From contig NC_133896.1 of NCBI RefSeq assembly GCF_964199755.1, forward strand, positions 174,717,092 through 174,781,091: 64,000 nt of DNA. Direction: 5' to 3'. Below the pieces are notes generated by a model. The model was given only the letters and a program-made list of their open reading frames with translations, was not told the DNA's origin and searched no databases. Positions 1 to 13,199 of this stretch are shown here, in pieces. The DNA comes from Larus michahellis (Eukaryota > Chordata > Aves > Charadriiformes > Laridae). Within the stretch, counting starts at the first letter, position 1, and each line of letters begins with the position of its first letter. A program made the position numbers and the translations under genes.

Positions 1-112
1 TCTGAAGGGGTCCCAGGCTGAAGAGTCCCAGGTCTCGGAGACTTTCCTCACAGGAGAGATGCCCCTGTCCCTTCATCATCTTGGTGGCCCTTTGTTGGAC
101 TCTCTCCAGTAT
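1..112 (-). repeat. CR1 LINE fragment (ORF2 C-terminal part)
   Basis: The minus strand reads without a stop as a CR1 reverse-transcriptase C-terminal segment: ERVQQRATKMMKGQGHLS, then CEESLRDLGLFSLG. This is the usual CR1 ORF2 region upstream of the 3' UTR. The fragment is cut by the window edge and its 3' tail is missing on the left. Confidence 0.85.
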
Positions 113-3100
113 GTCCTTGTCTCTATTATACTCTCTTGAACAAAATATATATGTACAATTATGCGTGAGAAATGTGCGTTTCAGAACTGTTAGGACTTTA
201 TTACATAGATGAACAAGTCATGTTGACTAAAACACTTTAATACTAGTTTTAAGATTTACTTTTTCAGTTTGACCTTCATAAACCTTAAGGGCCTACCGTG
301 ACGGTAATGGTTAGCGCTGTTTTCTGGATCCTGCAGTAAATTGATTATTGTAAAAGATCTGTATTTAAGGGAACATAAATAGTGTTCTAAATAGCATGTA
401 AACAAAATATTGACAAAATGATATTTAAAATAAAGTATTGCTTTTTAGGAAAGAAGAAATATGATTGGTGTTAGTCAGCAAGTTTACAACAGCTTAACCT
501 TTGCTCCACCATGAAAACGAGCCAAGAAAAGAATCTTTTTGGTAGTAATAACTGTTGCAGGCTCAGTTCTGCGAAAAGTTGACTCAAAGGATGTGATCTG
601 AATTCAGACAAGTCTGAACGTAATTGCACAAAGGCAAGCAGTACAAGACTGTAGGCAATTTTAAATTTGGCTTTAATTCGTCATTCAGTCAATGGCCGGC
701 AAATAACAAAAGTGCTATGTTTAACTTCACGCTTATTCACTTCTATAAACCTATTCAAATTTTTAAGATTTTTGATGGAACTTACACAATAGGTAGAATT
801 TCAGAACTAGGTTAATTTTGTCTTAATAAACATATATGAAACCAATACGGCATATTTATATAATTCTGCAGTTTTGTACTATTTTAAGTAAATATTATGC
901 TTACTGTCCTGTTTTGCTTGCTGTATAATTTAAAGAATTTAGAATAAAAGCTGTACATTTCTATCCAAAAACTGAACAAAAAAATAAAATTTCAGTTTTT
1001 GTAGCTTAATTTTGCGTCTCCAGCATTGGTTTTCAAACCTCTAATACAGATAACGTCAGTGGGAAATAAATAGATTTTTCCAAAAGTAAATCTAATTAAA
1101 TTAATGCACCTAATGTGCTCATGGACTGACCTGAAACCAGGCTGTGAATTCACTGATTGTATTTGTTTTCCTCACTATTTTCAAACTCTGATTATAAACT
1201 ATTTAGTTTTACTTCCAAGTTCTTGGTTATGTAAACCGTGCAAAATTTCTGATCTCTGTGTGGGTTTAGGTGGCTGCTTTAAGCAAGAACTTGGCTTAAA
1301 GAAATCGCTGGGACTGAATTTCTTAGAAAGAAACAGCAAGAGATTGGCTTGGTTTTCTTAATCTTTTCTTCTCTCTCTTTTTTTTTTTTTTTTTAGGCAA
1401 CGCAGGCAATGCCAGAGCCATTGTTGACAAAAATACTAGGTTACTTTTAAGATTTTGCAGCTGAATACAGTTTTTCAATTACATCGTCATCTTTGTCCTT
1501 GGATATGTCCGAATACCATGCAGATATATCTACAGCAGCTTTAAATGTCATTACTGCGTCACAGAGCTCAGGGTGGGAAACATCTCAAATATTTTCCTTG
1601 GTCTAGGATGGATTTTGCAGTTCTGCGCTGATCTCTCTGCTGCCATAGCTGTTTCCTGTTACTCAGAGACACTTTTAAACTATTTCAGGTATATTCTGAC
1701 AAGCTCATCATAGCTGTGCGTAGCTGCGCTTTGTCTAAACTGGTAGCTTAGTCAGATCCCTCTGTCTCTGTTGCCTCCCTTACAATTTACACTAATTACC
1801 TTTGCTGGCCACAAGCACGGTTAAAGCAGGAGACTATAGAAGTGAAGGACCACCATCTGCCAAACAGGCATAGCTATGCATCAGACAAATTCAGGGAGCC
1901 AATGCTCACATGAGCAGCAGTACAGCTTCTTCAGTATAGCTTGGTGGGTTTTGCAGAAAAAAAAAAAGCATAACGGGTTGCCACTGAGAGATTAGGCAGT
2001 TTTGTGGAGCAAGCTGTGAATCCAGAGGAAATGGTACAGAGTCCATAAAGGCTGAGGCAGCGCGTGCTTGTCTCCGAGAGGGGATCCCTCTTAAAGTCGT
2101 ATTTCCACGTAATGTGACACAAGCTGGATGTTGCTATGAAGAATGAATGCAGAGGGTGATGGCGTTTCACACGGGTGACAGAGGAGGGTCTAACAGCGAG
2201 TAAAAAGGATTTGCTAAATCCCACCTCTTTGGAGAGGCATGCGTGCTTTGAGAGAAGTCACCACAGAGCAGAAGAATCACAGCAATAAGCACATGTGTGC
2301 CAGTTTGAAATTGTTCTCTTTAAAGCTGGTTTCTCTCTTTATGAGTTTGTGACTGCTTTTTAGAAAATGGTTTGTAATAAGATATAATAATTTAATTATT
2401 TATATGTGTAACAAACACCAGTAGTGGACGCTACCTGAAAAAAAACAAAACAAAACAAAAAAACCCCACCTGTATTAATTACAATTTTTAAAAATGCATA
2501 GTATAGTTTTTAGTGGTTTTTTCAGATACAGATACGATCTTAAAAACCTAGTTTGACAGTACTGATCCTATGCTGTTATGGAAACAAGCAATGTTTAAAA
2601 AACCCTGTATGGCTTTGAAGTTTCCATTTAACAGACGTGGTTGAATGGAATGTGCAGAAGTCAGGCAAAGTCAATAAAACTGATGACAGTAAAGTAGAAA
2701 AACAGAATAAAGAATGTAAATATGCACTGAATGAAGGAATGTGGGAAATATGTGAGAAAATACCTCCAGTTAGAAAAGAGAGGACAGAAAAAATATCCCC
2801 AAACCCTTGAGATCTGTTGGGAAAAATGGAGGAAATGGTAGAAAATACAGATGGTAATATGCCTTGTGGATTGAAAGTCAATATAGATGGAAACTGCAAG
2901 AAGAAATCCATTGCTGTTATGAAGTCCTATTTAGACAAAACATTTCCACTCTGATCTTGGCAACACTTGTCTTTTTTGTACTATCAATAAGGTACAATTA
3001 AGTAGAAAACACTTTTAGCATGTATTCCTTAGGGAAAATATTATTCAAACAGTTGTTAAGCCGTTAATCTGAAAGCTACTTTGTTTTTAAATCGGTTGTA

Positions 3101-3595
3101 CTGAAAAAAATCTGAACAATTAAGGCCTGGATGTTATCTGAAAATCATTTTGTTATATACAACTAGAAGAGGAAAGGCCAAATAATAGATACACAAGTAA
3201 TCCCATGCTCTCATAGGTGCCAGTATTGCTTTAAAATATTAACTGCCATGCATGGTCTCTGTCCTGCAGGAACAGAGGGAAGCTGAGTATATATTCACGG
3301 TAAATTACTGCTAGGTCAGTAAGTCTAATGTATTGGCATTTCTCCTAACACTTATAACACAATATAATAATCTATTTGAAAAAGCTATAAAGTGAAAACG
3401 ATATTTTCAGTATCAAGACGATGCTGATCATTCAAATTAGATGTCCTGTGACACACCGTCCTGCACAGTACCGATAATGGTTTTGTTCTAAATAACTTTT
3501 GGTCTGTTCATCATTATAGGCATTTCCCATATATACAGCTCTTGAGCAGGCTTTATGCCCAAATCGATTTTTGTCTATATAAAATAAATCTCTGC
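113..3595. other. AT-rich intergenic DNA, no gene seen
   Basis: All open frames are short and show no recognisable domain, signal peptide or splice-supported exon chain. A pyrimidine tract ending in poly-T lies at about 1,366-1,396. An A-rich stretch lies at about 2,438-2,466. Confidence 0.6.
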
Positions 3596-3597
3596 AG

Positions 3598-3720
3598 AAA
3601 TTACAGACCCAGCATGGATAAGCAAGGAGCTCCTACATGAATTCAACCATAAAAAGGATAGTCACAAGATGTGGAGCAGGGGCAGGTGACCCATGGGGTG
3701 TGCACAGTGTATCTTTGATA
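3598..3720 (+). repeat. Old CR1-type LINE fragment (endonuclease end)
   Basis: The plus-strand translation contains TDPAWISKELLHEFNHKKDS followed by HKMWSRGR and a stop. This matches the pattern at the end of the CR1/L2-type ORF2 endonuclease domain: P-x-W-[IM]-[ST]-K-E-L-L, then a lysine-rich stretch and W-K-x-G. The copy is short and has no 3' tail, so it looks like a decayed relic. Family assignment is from memory of the motif, not from alignment. Confidence 0.6.
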
Positions 3721-6616
3721 AAGGTATGTTTTTTCAGAAAAATAGCAGAAGGTACTTAATCTTAGTGTTGTAGCTCATTTTTGTTTCTATGATATCTCAG
3801 TTGATTAGCCCTTTCTGGCTGGGAAGTTAAGGGCTAATTTTGCTCATCACAGAATAAGGGGGAGAAGCAGAAAGAGGGAAAAGATATACAAGAGGTTAAT
3901 TCTAGGCATAGGAGACTAGTCTCCTGTACTTCTGGAACTGTGTTCACATGCCGGCCATATTCTCTTGGAGGTGAAACCCTTGTGGGCATCAGCCACCATG
4001 CTAGTTCTGTGATGTGGCCATAACAGAAAAAAAAAACAACCAGGTGCCCATGTCAGAAAGGAGAATGAGTGACTGAGGAGCAGGGCCATGGCATGCTCCA
4101 GCCGTAAGTCTGTAACTTAATAAGGACATTGAGCAAGCATTAAGTGAGTTTGTTTCCTTGTCATTTGGAATACTCTGCAGTGAGAGCTTCCAGAAGTGCT
4201 GAATCATGTGCTGACAACACTGCTATAAAGCTGTTTGCACTGACAAATATAATAAGCAAGATGTTGGGAATTGAAAATGGGAGCCTCTGTAAAATCTGCA
4301 GGCAATGTTAAGTCTCAGAAGGAAGAAAAGGCACTTAACAGGAGGAGAAACAGTTGAAAAATGATTTGCAAGAACCCTTGGGAAACTTAGAAAGCAACAG
4401 ATGTGAGAAACCTGGCTGGCTGATACTTTGAGAGAGTTTGACTGGAACTAAAAAATAGTCCTTTGCTCCCTGTACTTATGGATCTAAGATTGCTTTCCTA
4501 GATCCTGTTTCCATTGATCATGTCCCAACTACATTTGAAGGATGGACTCAGGCATGCATCATTTCAAATTTCGTAGCCTTTGATATATACCATACCAAGT
4601 TTCAACAGAAATGAAGCCCAGAATTGGGAACTGAAAGGGACCCATAGTGTTTTCCAGATTTTTTTTCTGGTATTTACAACTGGAGATGAAGGTCCGGGTC
4701 TTTTGCAAGAATCCCAGCAAAAGTGAATCTACATGGAGCAGGTATAGTGACAAGTCAGGAAGTACTACAGGAATATGACTGCAACTCAGGTGTCAGCAAG
4801 CAGCATGGAACGTTGCTTAACTAAGCACATAAATGTCCACTTGGAAGGACATGCTGATCTCGACTGTTTCTACTCTGAGGCAAATGTCCCAGTCATGAAG
4901 GAACCGTGGTATTTGTTGGGCTCATTCAGACAACATCAGAGTTAAAAGTGATAGAAAAGCTGTTTCCAAATGTGTAATGTACCAGTCGTTCTGACATATG
5001 AGCTCTCCCAGAGGTAAAGCATGTGTAGATAAGACCATGGTATCTGCATTTCAAAACAGTTTTGCCAAGCGTGTGCTTTTCAGGAACGTTATTTGATCCT
5101 AGCACTATCAGAACTAGGTAAAGAAAAGGTTAATAATTCACTCTCCTTGAAGCTCAAGGAATGCATTGCCAGGATTCAAAACACATTCAGGACACTATAG
5201 GCAGGACTGGGTTCTTCAAGTGGCATCTGTTACAGGTCTGAATAGCTCTCCAGACCCTTCAGCCTTAACAGCCCAGCGCGTATGGTGCTGCCACTACGAG
5301 TAGCAGGCTTCAGGCTGTGTGTGAAGCTGACAGCGCCGGCCTTAGGACATGTCAGGATCCACATGGACTTGTCTTGACCTGCCTGGAGCTTGGATTGAGT
5401 TTGTTTAGCTGTAACAGCAGTCGTCTGATAACCAGGTGACTGTTAACCTGATTTGTTTCAGCCTTTGCTTAGCTTTGTACAGTTGAATGGTGTAGGGCTT
5501 ATTGTAATATACATTTTTATAAGTAGCAGATACAACATGTAGTTTTTCTTTCTAGGGTGACCTATCTATGATGCTAGAATAAAAATGCAGCGTAGAGAAG
5601 TACAGGCATACGATGATAACTGCAGCCTTGAAAGTGCAGACACAGGATGATAACAGAAGCCCCTGGGTCATAAACAGCTCAGCAGTATAGTCAGTTACTG
5701 GCTGTCAAATGAATGCAACCTTGGGACCTGGGTCAAACAATTTAGGGGTAACAAAAAGAGCAAAGAACAAGCATCCGATATATGTAAAACTTACCGTACA
5801 GTGCAGATTTGGATGTAATAGGGAATTTTGAACAAATGAATAAGGAGCAAGTGGACTGTTAGCAAGTACATAATAATGACACTAAGCGGACCCAAGAGTA
5901 AGGAGAAAGAAACCATCAACACCAACATCCTATTTCCAGAAATGAGGAGGAAGAACCCCCCAGCATCATACCTCTTCCATGGATGACACCCTCCTCCCAA
6001 GACGAAAGCTGTCAATCTTAGGACACGATCGCTTTGTCACCAGAATGACAGTGGAAGGGTGAGCATAATACTAGAGAAAGGCACAATTACGATAAAGTTT
6101 GGATATTTCGGTTTTCACTGTATCATTATTGGGACGAGCCATAACGTTTGGACAGTTTGAACTATAATTGTTGGTATCATTGTACCCAGACTAATAATAA
6201 TTCTTTGATTAGACTGTCAAGACTTTAATTATATCATCAGTAAATTCCCAGTTCGGCATAAAACACGTGTGACCCTCATAAACTGCACAAGTTGTAGTGC
6301 ACCACACTGGCAGGGGCAACCTGAGCTGTAATTTAAACGCAGCAAATTAGTAACAAGTTTGTAGAGAATGTGGGCAACCTAGACTCATAAAATGTAGTGC
6401 AGCCATCGACTGTATTGATCTGATTTCCACTGACTGTGATGGGCATGTAACTCATAGGTGGGCATCTAGCTATGCCCTGTGTGCCTTCAAAAAGCTGCAG
6501 AACGTTTGTTTTGATGTTCTCCTTGCATAACTGAAAAGATCCCAGGTGAGCAATGGGGATTTGTTTTTCCGCTACCAAGGGATGAGCAATGGATGGATGG
6601 ATGCAAAATAGAAAGG
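3721..6616. other. Intergenic DNA, no gene seen
   Basis: Nothing recognisable on either strand. Open frames here are short and lack conserved motifs. Confidence 0.6.
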
Positions 6617-6790
6617 ATAGAGTCACAGAATCGTGTAGGTTGTGAGGGAGATGCAGAGGTCAGCTAGCCAAACTCTCTGCTCAGAGCAGGCCCGGTTAGA
6701 CCAGGTTACTCAGGCCTTGCCCAGTCAAATTCGGGGTATCTCCAAGAATGGAGAATCTGTTTCAACTGGAGTCCACGTTTACTCCCTTCT
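6617..6790 (-). repeat. CR1 3'-end fragment, older subfamily
   Basis: On the plus strand it begins with a CR1 terminal signature (AGTCACAGAATCGTGTAGGTTG). It continues with the diverged reverse complement of a CR1 3' UTR, including a GGTTACTCAGGCCTTGCCCAG stretch and a TATCTCCAAGAATGGAGAATC stretch. It is more diverged than the neighbouring copy at 6,951. Confidence 0.7.
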
Positions 6791-6950
6791 CTCTGTCGGC
6801 TGTAAGAAGGGCTTCTTAGCTAACTTTAGACAAGGCTTAATGAAGCGTTGAGGAGATCAATGTAGAATCATGCTAGCACTGTCAAATGTGTCATGCGTTA
6901 TTGATTGGTGTCAGAGAGAGGACGCTGGTCTAAATGTTTGCGGGTTTTTT

Positions 6951-7291
6951 TCACAGAATCACAGAATCACAGAAACTTCAGAGTTGGAAGGGACCTCTAG
7001 AGATCATCTAGTCCAACTCCCCTGCTAGAGCAGGATTGCCTAAACCACATCCCTCAGGGCTGCATCCAGGCAGGTCTTGAATGTCTCCAGAGAAGGGGAC
7101 TCCACAACCTCCCTGGGCAGCCTGTTCCAGTGCTCTGTCACCGTCACGGTAAAGAAGTTTTTCCGTGTATTTGAACGGAACTTCCTATGTTCTAACTTGT
7201 GCCCGTTGCCCCTCGTCCTGTCACTGGGAACCATTGAAAAGAGTCTGGCACCATCCTCCTTCAACCCACCCTTTAGATACTTGTATGCCAA
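6951..7291 (-). repeat. CR1 LINE, 5'-truncated copy
   Basis: The copy has a clean 3' end (repeated TCACAGAA on the plus strand) and then an open ORF2 C-terminus on the minus strand of about 83 residues, ending [19 protein letters not shown] and [20 protein letters not shown] is the hallmark of the CR1 C-terminus. Only the last tenth of a full element is present. The unbroken frame suggests a fairly young insertion. Confidence 0.93.
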
Positions 7292-10072
7292 CTTGTTTTG
7301 CCTGACTCAGTATAGCTACGCTGCTTTTATACAACCTTAATTTTCTTCCTCCTTCAGCAGTTTTTGAAGATACAGTCATAACTCTGATCAAGCACTCAGA
7401 CGGAGGGAAGCTCCCCTCACGTAAACTCCTCATGTACTTTTTAGAAAAAGTAGCCAACGGACACAAAAATATGGCATCCTACCAAGGCATGAATATTTAT
7501 AGCACCAGATGTTTGAATGAACTAGAAGACCCTTAACTCCATCTGAACCAGATTCCCATAAGATAAGAACAGAGCTAAGAGGGGAAAAAAGACAGCTTTT
7601 CAGGCTTTTTTTCTGAATCAGAGAAACATGAGTACCATTTCAGTAGGAGAGAGGTATTTTCTTGTAATGGGAGGCTTGGGATACGTCACAGAATTAGTAG
7701 CCTCTGCTAATTCTGAGAAGGCTACTTACCACCAGGGTAGAGATAGCTGATACAAAGTTCAGATTTAGCAAAGGAAAAAGCGGTATGGATCTTTGCTGTC
7801 TCTTGTTACTCTGCTGTTCCTAAACATTATACCTGACATTTATTACTGAAAAATGTAGTGATTCTATATCAGAGAGAGTAATAGAGAATCAGTCAGTATT
7901 CAGGAAATCAGTGCTGGTGACCTCTATCTTTTGGGATAAAGAGGCTGATGCCACACTCTTTGATACTACTTTTGTCCAAATCTAGCTGGCAAATTAATAC
8001 ATCCAATAGATCAAGTTGCTAATTCATTTCACTATTAGTACTGTTGCCCCTAAAGGTGAGTAATTGTGTTTAGTGCCTGTGTTTGTAAACTCCATTAGAA
8101 TTGGTTTATGTGATCATCACGTCACAGTCATGCTATAAGAGCTCTTAAATCTGAAAGACTTAACTACCTATACCAGAAAAAAGGAATTTCTGTGCAAAAC
8201 CAAATGATTTGTTCAAAAATATTAATGAGTCAGAGTCTATTAATGGCCCCAAAACTAAGTGACTGGCTTCATTCCCAACAGCATGAATAAGAAAAGTAAA
8301 CACACTAAGGAGCGACTAGGCTGGTTTCATTCTTCATTTCTTCAGTACAGCAGTCTGGCAATATTTAGGACACAAGCACAATCCCAACAGACATTGTTAA
8401 CTAGAGTTGTGTCTTCAGTATGTGCACTATGTCCACCACAGCTGGAATATTCATAGACAAGTGCTTAAACTTGGTTCTTCAGAAAAATAAACCGCTGTAT
8501 GTTGACTTCGTATTGAATTTCATGCAGAGTTCAAGATTTGAAATACCTACCTCCAAATCTGTGATTATGTCCATGATAACCAAGAAAAGATGCAGATCCA
8601 CAACCGCTCTCTCTTATTTTCACAATATGAAGCACGCAAAAGTGAGTGTAATGATTGCTTGTGGGTTTTGAATAATCACTCCATGACTCAGTATCTCTTG
8701 TAGACTGTAAAATTTGCTATGACTTACTCTTCTTTTTGCTTCGCAGTGCAGGGTGTAAGCTAATTTTCTCTCATAGTAACACCCAGACCATGGTACAAAC
8801 TGTCCAGTTTCCCTTTATGAGAGCAAAACAGAAGAGGCACCTGATGTGCAGCACCTCAGCAGCAGGTATCTCATCAAGAGGATGGCAATGAATGCAAAAG
8901 GACATAAACAGAAGTTTTCTGGTGTTTTATGAAAGCACATAAAGTTAGTTGTCTAAGGCCGTAGGAGGATTTTAAACGTCTGTCTTGAGTTTAAGACAGC
9001 TGAACACATGCGTAGTTGACAGCAATGAGAGTTTATTTCTGAATTGCAGGTAAATGTAGTGGAATTGCTGTTGCTGTGAGCCTTCCTATAGAAAATGCAT
9101 AAAGGCACAGGAATGAACTCTTCCTGAAGGACCATTTCCTTCCCGTAAATTTCTATGGAACAAAAGCAAATTTCCTGCAAAATCTCTCATTCACCTCACT
9201 GAGAGCAGAATTGGGTGCTTAAAAATGAAAGAGGATAAAACCAAGGTTATTTAGCAGCTAACTGTAAGGGGAAGTATGTTTTCCCTGGCTACTGCAGAAG
9301 AGCTACTACATTGTCTGGCATTCCCCTGAAGCAGTGTCCTTGTCTGCACAGAGGCTGGATGAAAGCTCTTGCACCACCTTTTATCAGAGGAAGGCACAAA
9401 TGCTAAAGATGTTGTGCCAAAGTACACATTAGTATTTGATTTTTTTAAAAAATACCATTGTGTCCAAAGCTAAAGAACAAATACAACTTTATATTTTTCC
9501 TGTATCTTGGTACAATAATATGTTGTCACTTCAGCCAAGTATGAATAATTCACTCAGTGAATCATCATCATTTCTTTTTAAATGAGGGTAGAATAAGATA
9601 ATAGTGACTTTTGCAACAACAGTTGGTACCACAATAGTATAACTTCCTAAGGTTAAAATAAGCATGGCTAAAATAAACATCTTTGAACTGTAAGGGCCGG
9701 ACACTTCGCATGTCCCTAACTGTTTCGATATGCCCAAAGGCACAAACCAGCTATAAAAACAGGATTCCTAAATCCCTCTGGAATAAATTCTCAGGTGTCA
9801 TCAAGCTGCTGTATTGCTCCAAAACTAATTTTTTTTTTTTTGTAAATAAATTATTTTCTGGAATAGAGTAGATACTCCATGAATCAGCACACAGACCACT
9901 GGAATTTAGAAAAAAACATAGCTATAAGACACTGTTAACTTAGGACAGCTATTAGACCTGCCCCGGTTCAGGGGAAAGTAATGTTGGATTACTGCAATTG
10001 TTTCCTTTTGTTGTCTCCCTTCACATTATATTTGTATTACACAACTTACCAAATCAACTGGAAATGCTAGAT
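7292..10072. other. Intergenic DNA, no gene seen
   Basis: No supported exon, RNA gene or repeat family. The open frames at 8,259-8,671 overlap each other in different frames and show no domain. Confidence 0.6.
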
Positions 10073-10073
10073 T

Positions 10074-10166
10074 AAAAAAAAAAAACAAAACCAAAAAGAC
10101 CACACCCCCCAAAAAACCCAAACCAAACCAAGACAAAAAATAAAACCAACCAAACAAACCCCCCCA
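10074..10166. repeat. A/C-rich low-complexity tract
   Basis: About 93 bases made almost only of A and C, with runs of A, ACC/AACC words and a final run of seven C. It is simple-sequence DNA. It could be the decayed tail of a retroposed sequence, but no retrogene is visible next to it. Confidence 0.85.
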
Positions 10167-11630
10167 CGCTTTTCCATCACTTCAGACGTTAGGTGAGGGT
10201 CATCTGAAAGGCCCTAGGGCACTCAATAGAGGGCTGGCAGAACCTAGGGGATACCTCAGCTTTTTGAGTTGTCAGATGGCATCTCTCTGAGAAACCTGAG
10301 GGCCTTTGAAATGGCAACTGAAAACTGAGGCAACTGAATCAACCTTTTTTTCTATCTTTTCTGTCTAATTCTCTTCCTTCTCCCCCCCCATCTTAGGAAG
10401 CACACACAGCAGTCTCTAAAGAAATAAAGAAGGAGCTCTCAGTAGCAATTCATTTTTTAATTGATAAAATTATATTTCTGGGATAACTTTTTTTTTCTCC
10501 TTTTAAGTTCTCAAAGATTAAAAATGGCCAGACTGGCTCGTAAATGAAACAGCAGCAGGCTAACAACAAAGGCAGATGACTAAAATACTGTATAGATCCA
10601 TAACTATTTCCATTAACAATCTGCTATTACAAAAAATACCCAGACAAATAATGGGTCATTTTAAATTATGCTGTTACATAAAGGAGGAAGGGTGTGTACT
10701 GAAAAAAAAGGTCTTTTATGCTTGCCTTTTTCACAGTTCTAGCAGTTATCTAATAAATTAAAATCTCTCTCCCACAGGTCTTGCCTCATTTCTGTTCTTG
10801 GACAATCATGAAAATCACAACAATAGTTCCACACTTATTTTATAAATCAAATAAATGATGAACTTTAGAGGCAGTAGAGCAAGAGATCAAGAATACTGAG
10901 AATGGCCAGAATTTCATCTGTCAGATTCTCTTTCCTAGTCATTATTTGGCTCTATTGGAAAATACCTTTTTTTCTGAGATTTGTTGGATAATAAAATTTG
11001 GTCCTATAATATTCCTCTCTGGAATCTGACTGGGTTCCAGGAAAGTATTAATGAAAAGTGAAAACTATGGACAGTAATTACACTAATCTAATAGCTTCTG
11101 TCTCTCAATCATTTCATATTTAAGGAATATCTTTAGCTTGCATTACTCATATTGACTTATTTTCTGTGGAATTTATAGATATGCTTTACATATGCAAAAT
11201 TATATGTTAAGAAGATGCTTTGAAAAATTATGATGCCAGTTGGTGGCCACTTAAGTGTTGTCTGTCAGAATACTAAGGGAAGTTGACTGTGAAGCTGTAA
11301 AGCACCAAAAGGCAGTGAAAAAACCCAACACCTCGGCACAATAAAAAACAGAAGAAAAATAGCCGAGGTGCTCATAAAATACAGTGTTTTGGAGAAATCC
11401 AAATAAAGACAGGGATATCAGATAATGTTAATACAACGGGCTTGTGGGTTTTAAAACCATGTGAATATTATGGCTGATCTTGATGCAAACACGGAGGCCA
11501 TCAGTATGGCAACAGGAATGATAAGGACAGGGTTTTGATAAAGACTGGAAAAGAACAACTGAGAATAGATGTGCCTCAGAGATCATATGTCTTTGGAAAG
11601 AGTATCTCTGAAAAATGTGGTAAGGCAGGA
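10167..11630. other. AT-rich intergenic DNA, no gene seen
   Basis: Nothing recognisable apart from short homopolymer tracts, such as the C run near 10,381-10,388. Confidence 0.6.
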
Positions 11631-11631
11631 G

Positions 11632-11657
11632 AGAGGCCAAGGACAGCCTTGGCCTCT
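11632..11657. repeat. Perfect 11-bp inverted repeat (hairpin)
   Basis: AGAGGCCAAGG at 11,632-11,642 is followed by a 4-base loop (ACAG) and its exact reverse complement CCTTGGCCTCT at 11,647-11,657. The GC-rich stem stands out from the AT-rich surroundings. It interrupts nothing recognisable and its function is unknown. Confidence 0.9.
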
Positions 11658-11799
11658 AGGTCATACAAAACGCTCCCAAAAGCTACCAATAGTAGATGCA
11701 GAGAGAAGAGGGTAAGAAAAAGACAAGCATATAGTGACACATCCCTAGAATATTTGCCCAGCTCCCAGCAAACTGTGGCTTACAAACTGTATGCATCAT

Positions 11800-11985
11800 C
11801 TTCGACTGCATCTAACAGTCCCCACCGGGATTTTCTTCAATACATTTTTGATTGCTTTTTGAACTCTTGTGACATTTTAATACTCCAGTGCCATGTGGCC
11901 AAGACTTCTACACTGTGTGAAGAAGTATTTCCTTTTCTGAGTTTTTTATCTGTCACCCACCACCTTCATTTGATACCCCTTATTT
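11800..11985 (-). repeat. Possible ancient CR1/L3-type LINE 3' relic
   Basis: Read on the minus strand, the stretch has words seen in old CR1/L3-type 3' ends: a GGxATCAAATGAA start, an AAATACTTCTTCACACAGTG core and then CAAAAAGCAATCAAA. Stops and indels break all frames. The match is by recollection of the motif order only. A chance resemblance is possible. Confidence 0.35.
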
Positions 11986-12950
11986 ATTTTTCTGGAAAAG
12001 GCAATAAACAATTGATCTCTATTCACACTGTCCACCCTACTTGTGTAGACTGCTGTCATCTTTCTCTTGGGTCTTCTCTTTTTCACACCTCCTAGGTCTG
12101 GTATTGAAAGAGCCAGTGAAGAGCTGGTGGTAAAAGCACTGCATATGTAGCTCTCTGAAGGAGATGGAGTAGGGCAAAAGGAATATGGGAAGATAGTATC
12201 ACTAAACTGGAGAAGAGGTTCTGATGAAGAACAAAAATGGTCATCTTTTCATTTCAAAGAATACAGTTATAGAGCAATTGAGGGAAGATTTGAGTACACT
12301 TAATTATCTTAAAAGTAAAAACTTTTTTTCTGGAAGCAAATATGGGAGAAATAATTTTTAAAAGAAACTGAAGAAGAAATTACATTGCTTGGGAACAGCA
12401 AGATAACAGATACTGGTAAATCTCTTGATTAATTATTAAACACAGAAGATAACAAAAAGACTTGACAAGCTAGACTTACTGGTCTGGAAATAACTCAGCA
12501 GAACAGATGAACATTAACGCATACCAAATGATGAGAAAGCATGGCTAGATTAAATCAAAATATTATCCCAAAATCAAAGGAAATGGGAATATCAATATGG
12601 GATTTACAATAAAGGTATCCCTGGGGTATCAAATATTTTTGCATTTGTCAGCTTCTCAAGAAAAAAACATGGAAAATACTATTAAATATATGGATTTTAT
12701 CAAATCTGAAAAAAGAACATCATGACATTCTGTAAAACAGTCTTGGGTTTTGATGAAAAATTTGAAATCTCAAAAGATTTGAATTATAAAATTAGATGCT
12801 TGGAACTGAAAAATACACTGTATAGGTAGGGAGGGAAATCTCTCTTCGGTTTTAAAAGTTTATGAATATTCTAGGATATACTGTATCCTCTTTAAAGTGA
12901 TTACTGAAAAATGGTTTAATAGAAGGTAAAATTTTCAGAGCATCACAACT
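11986..12950. other. AT-rich intergenic DNA, no gene seen
   Basis: Very AT-rich. No motif beyond the possible LINE remnant that follows it. Confidence 0.5.
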
Positions 12951-12959
12951 GGAGAAGAG

Positions 12960-13180
12960 TTTTACTGTCTTTTTAGATATGCTAATAATTTGGTTATGAT
13001 AGGAGATATTTTAGATATGGAAAAAAGGATTATTGGATTAGGAAAAAGGAATTTAAGATTAACAAGAAGAAAGCCAAACTTCCTATTGTAAGCTGACAAA
13101 TAATATTAGCCACCAGCCAGTAAACATAACTATCAGTAAGATAAAGCAATTTAAATACCTACAAGCATTAACCAAGAATT
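12960..13180 (+). repeat. Possible decayed reverse-transcriptase (LINE) remnant
   Basis: The plus strand reads RYANNLVMIGDILDMEKRI and then a basic segment LRLTRRKP. This resembles a non-LTR RT palm motif (F/Y-A-D-D-L-V-I-I-G-D) with both aspartates changed to asparagine, followed by the K-K-T/K-L region. Further downstream, KQFKYL-like words appear in another frame, so frameshifts would be needed. The evidence is weak but in the right order. Confidence 0.35.
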
Positions 13181-13199
13181 GTTTGGGGACAGAGTAAAT

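Noticed and set aside
7040..7291. [20 protein letters not shown] open frames here and at 15,513 and 36,853 as candidate small genes
   Set aside because: They are the C-termini of 5'-truncated CR1 LINE copies, not host genes.
11535..12095. A 186-codon plus-strand frame, the longest in the AT-rich left half
   Set aside because: It crosses the hairpin at 11,632 and the possible old LINE relic at 11,800-11,985 read antisense. It has no domain and no splice or promoter support.
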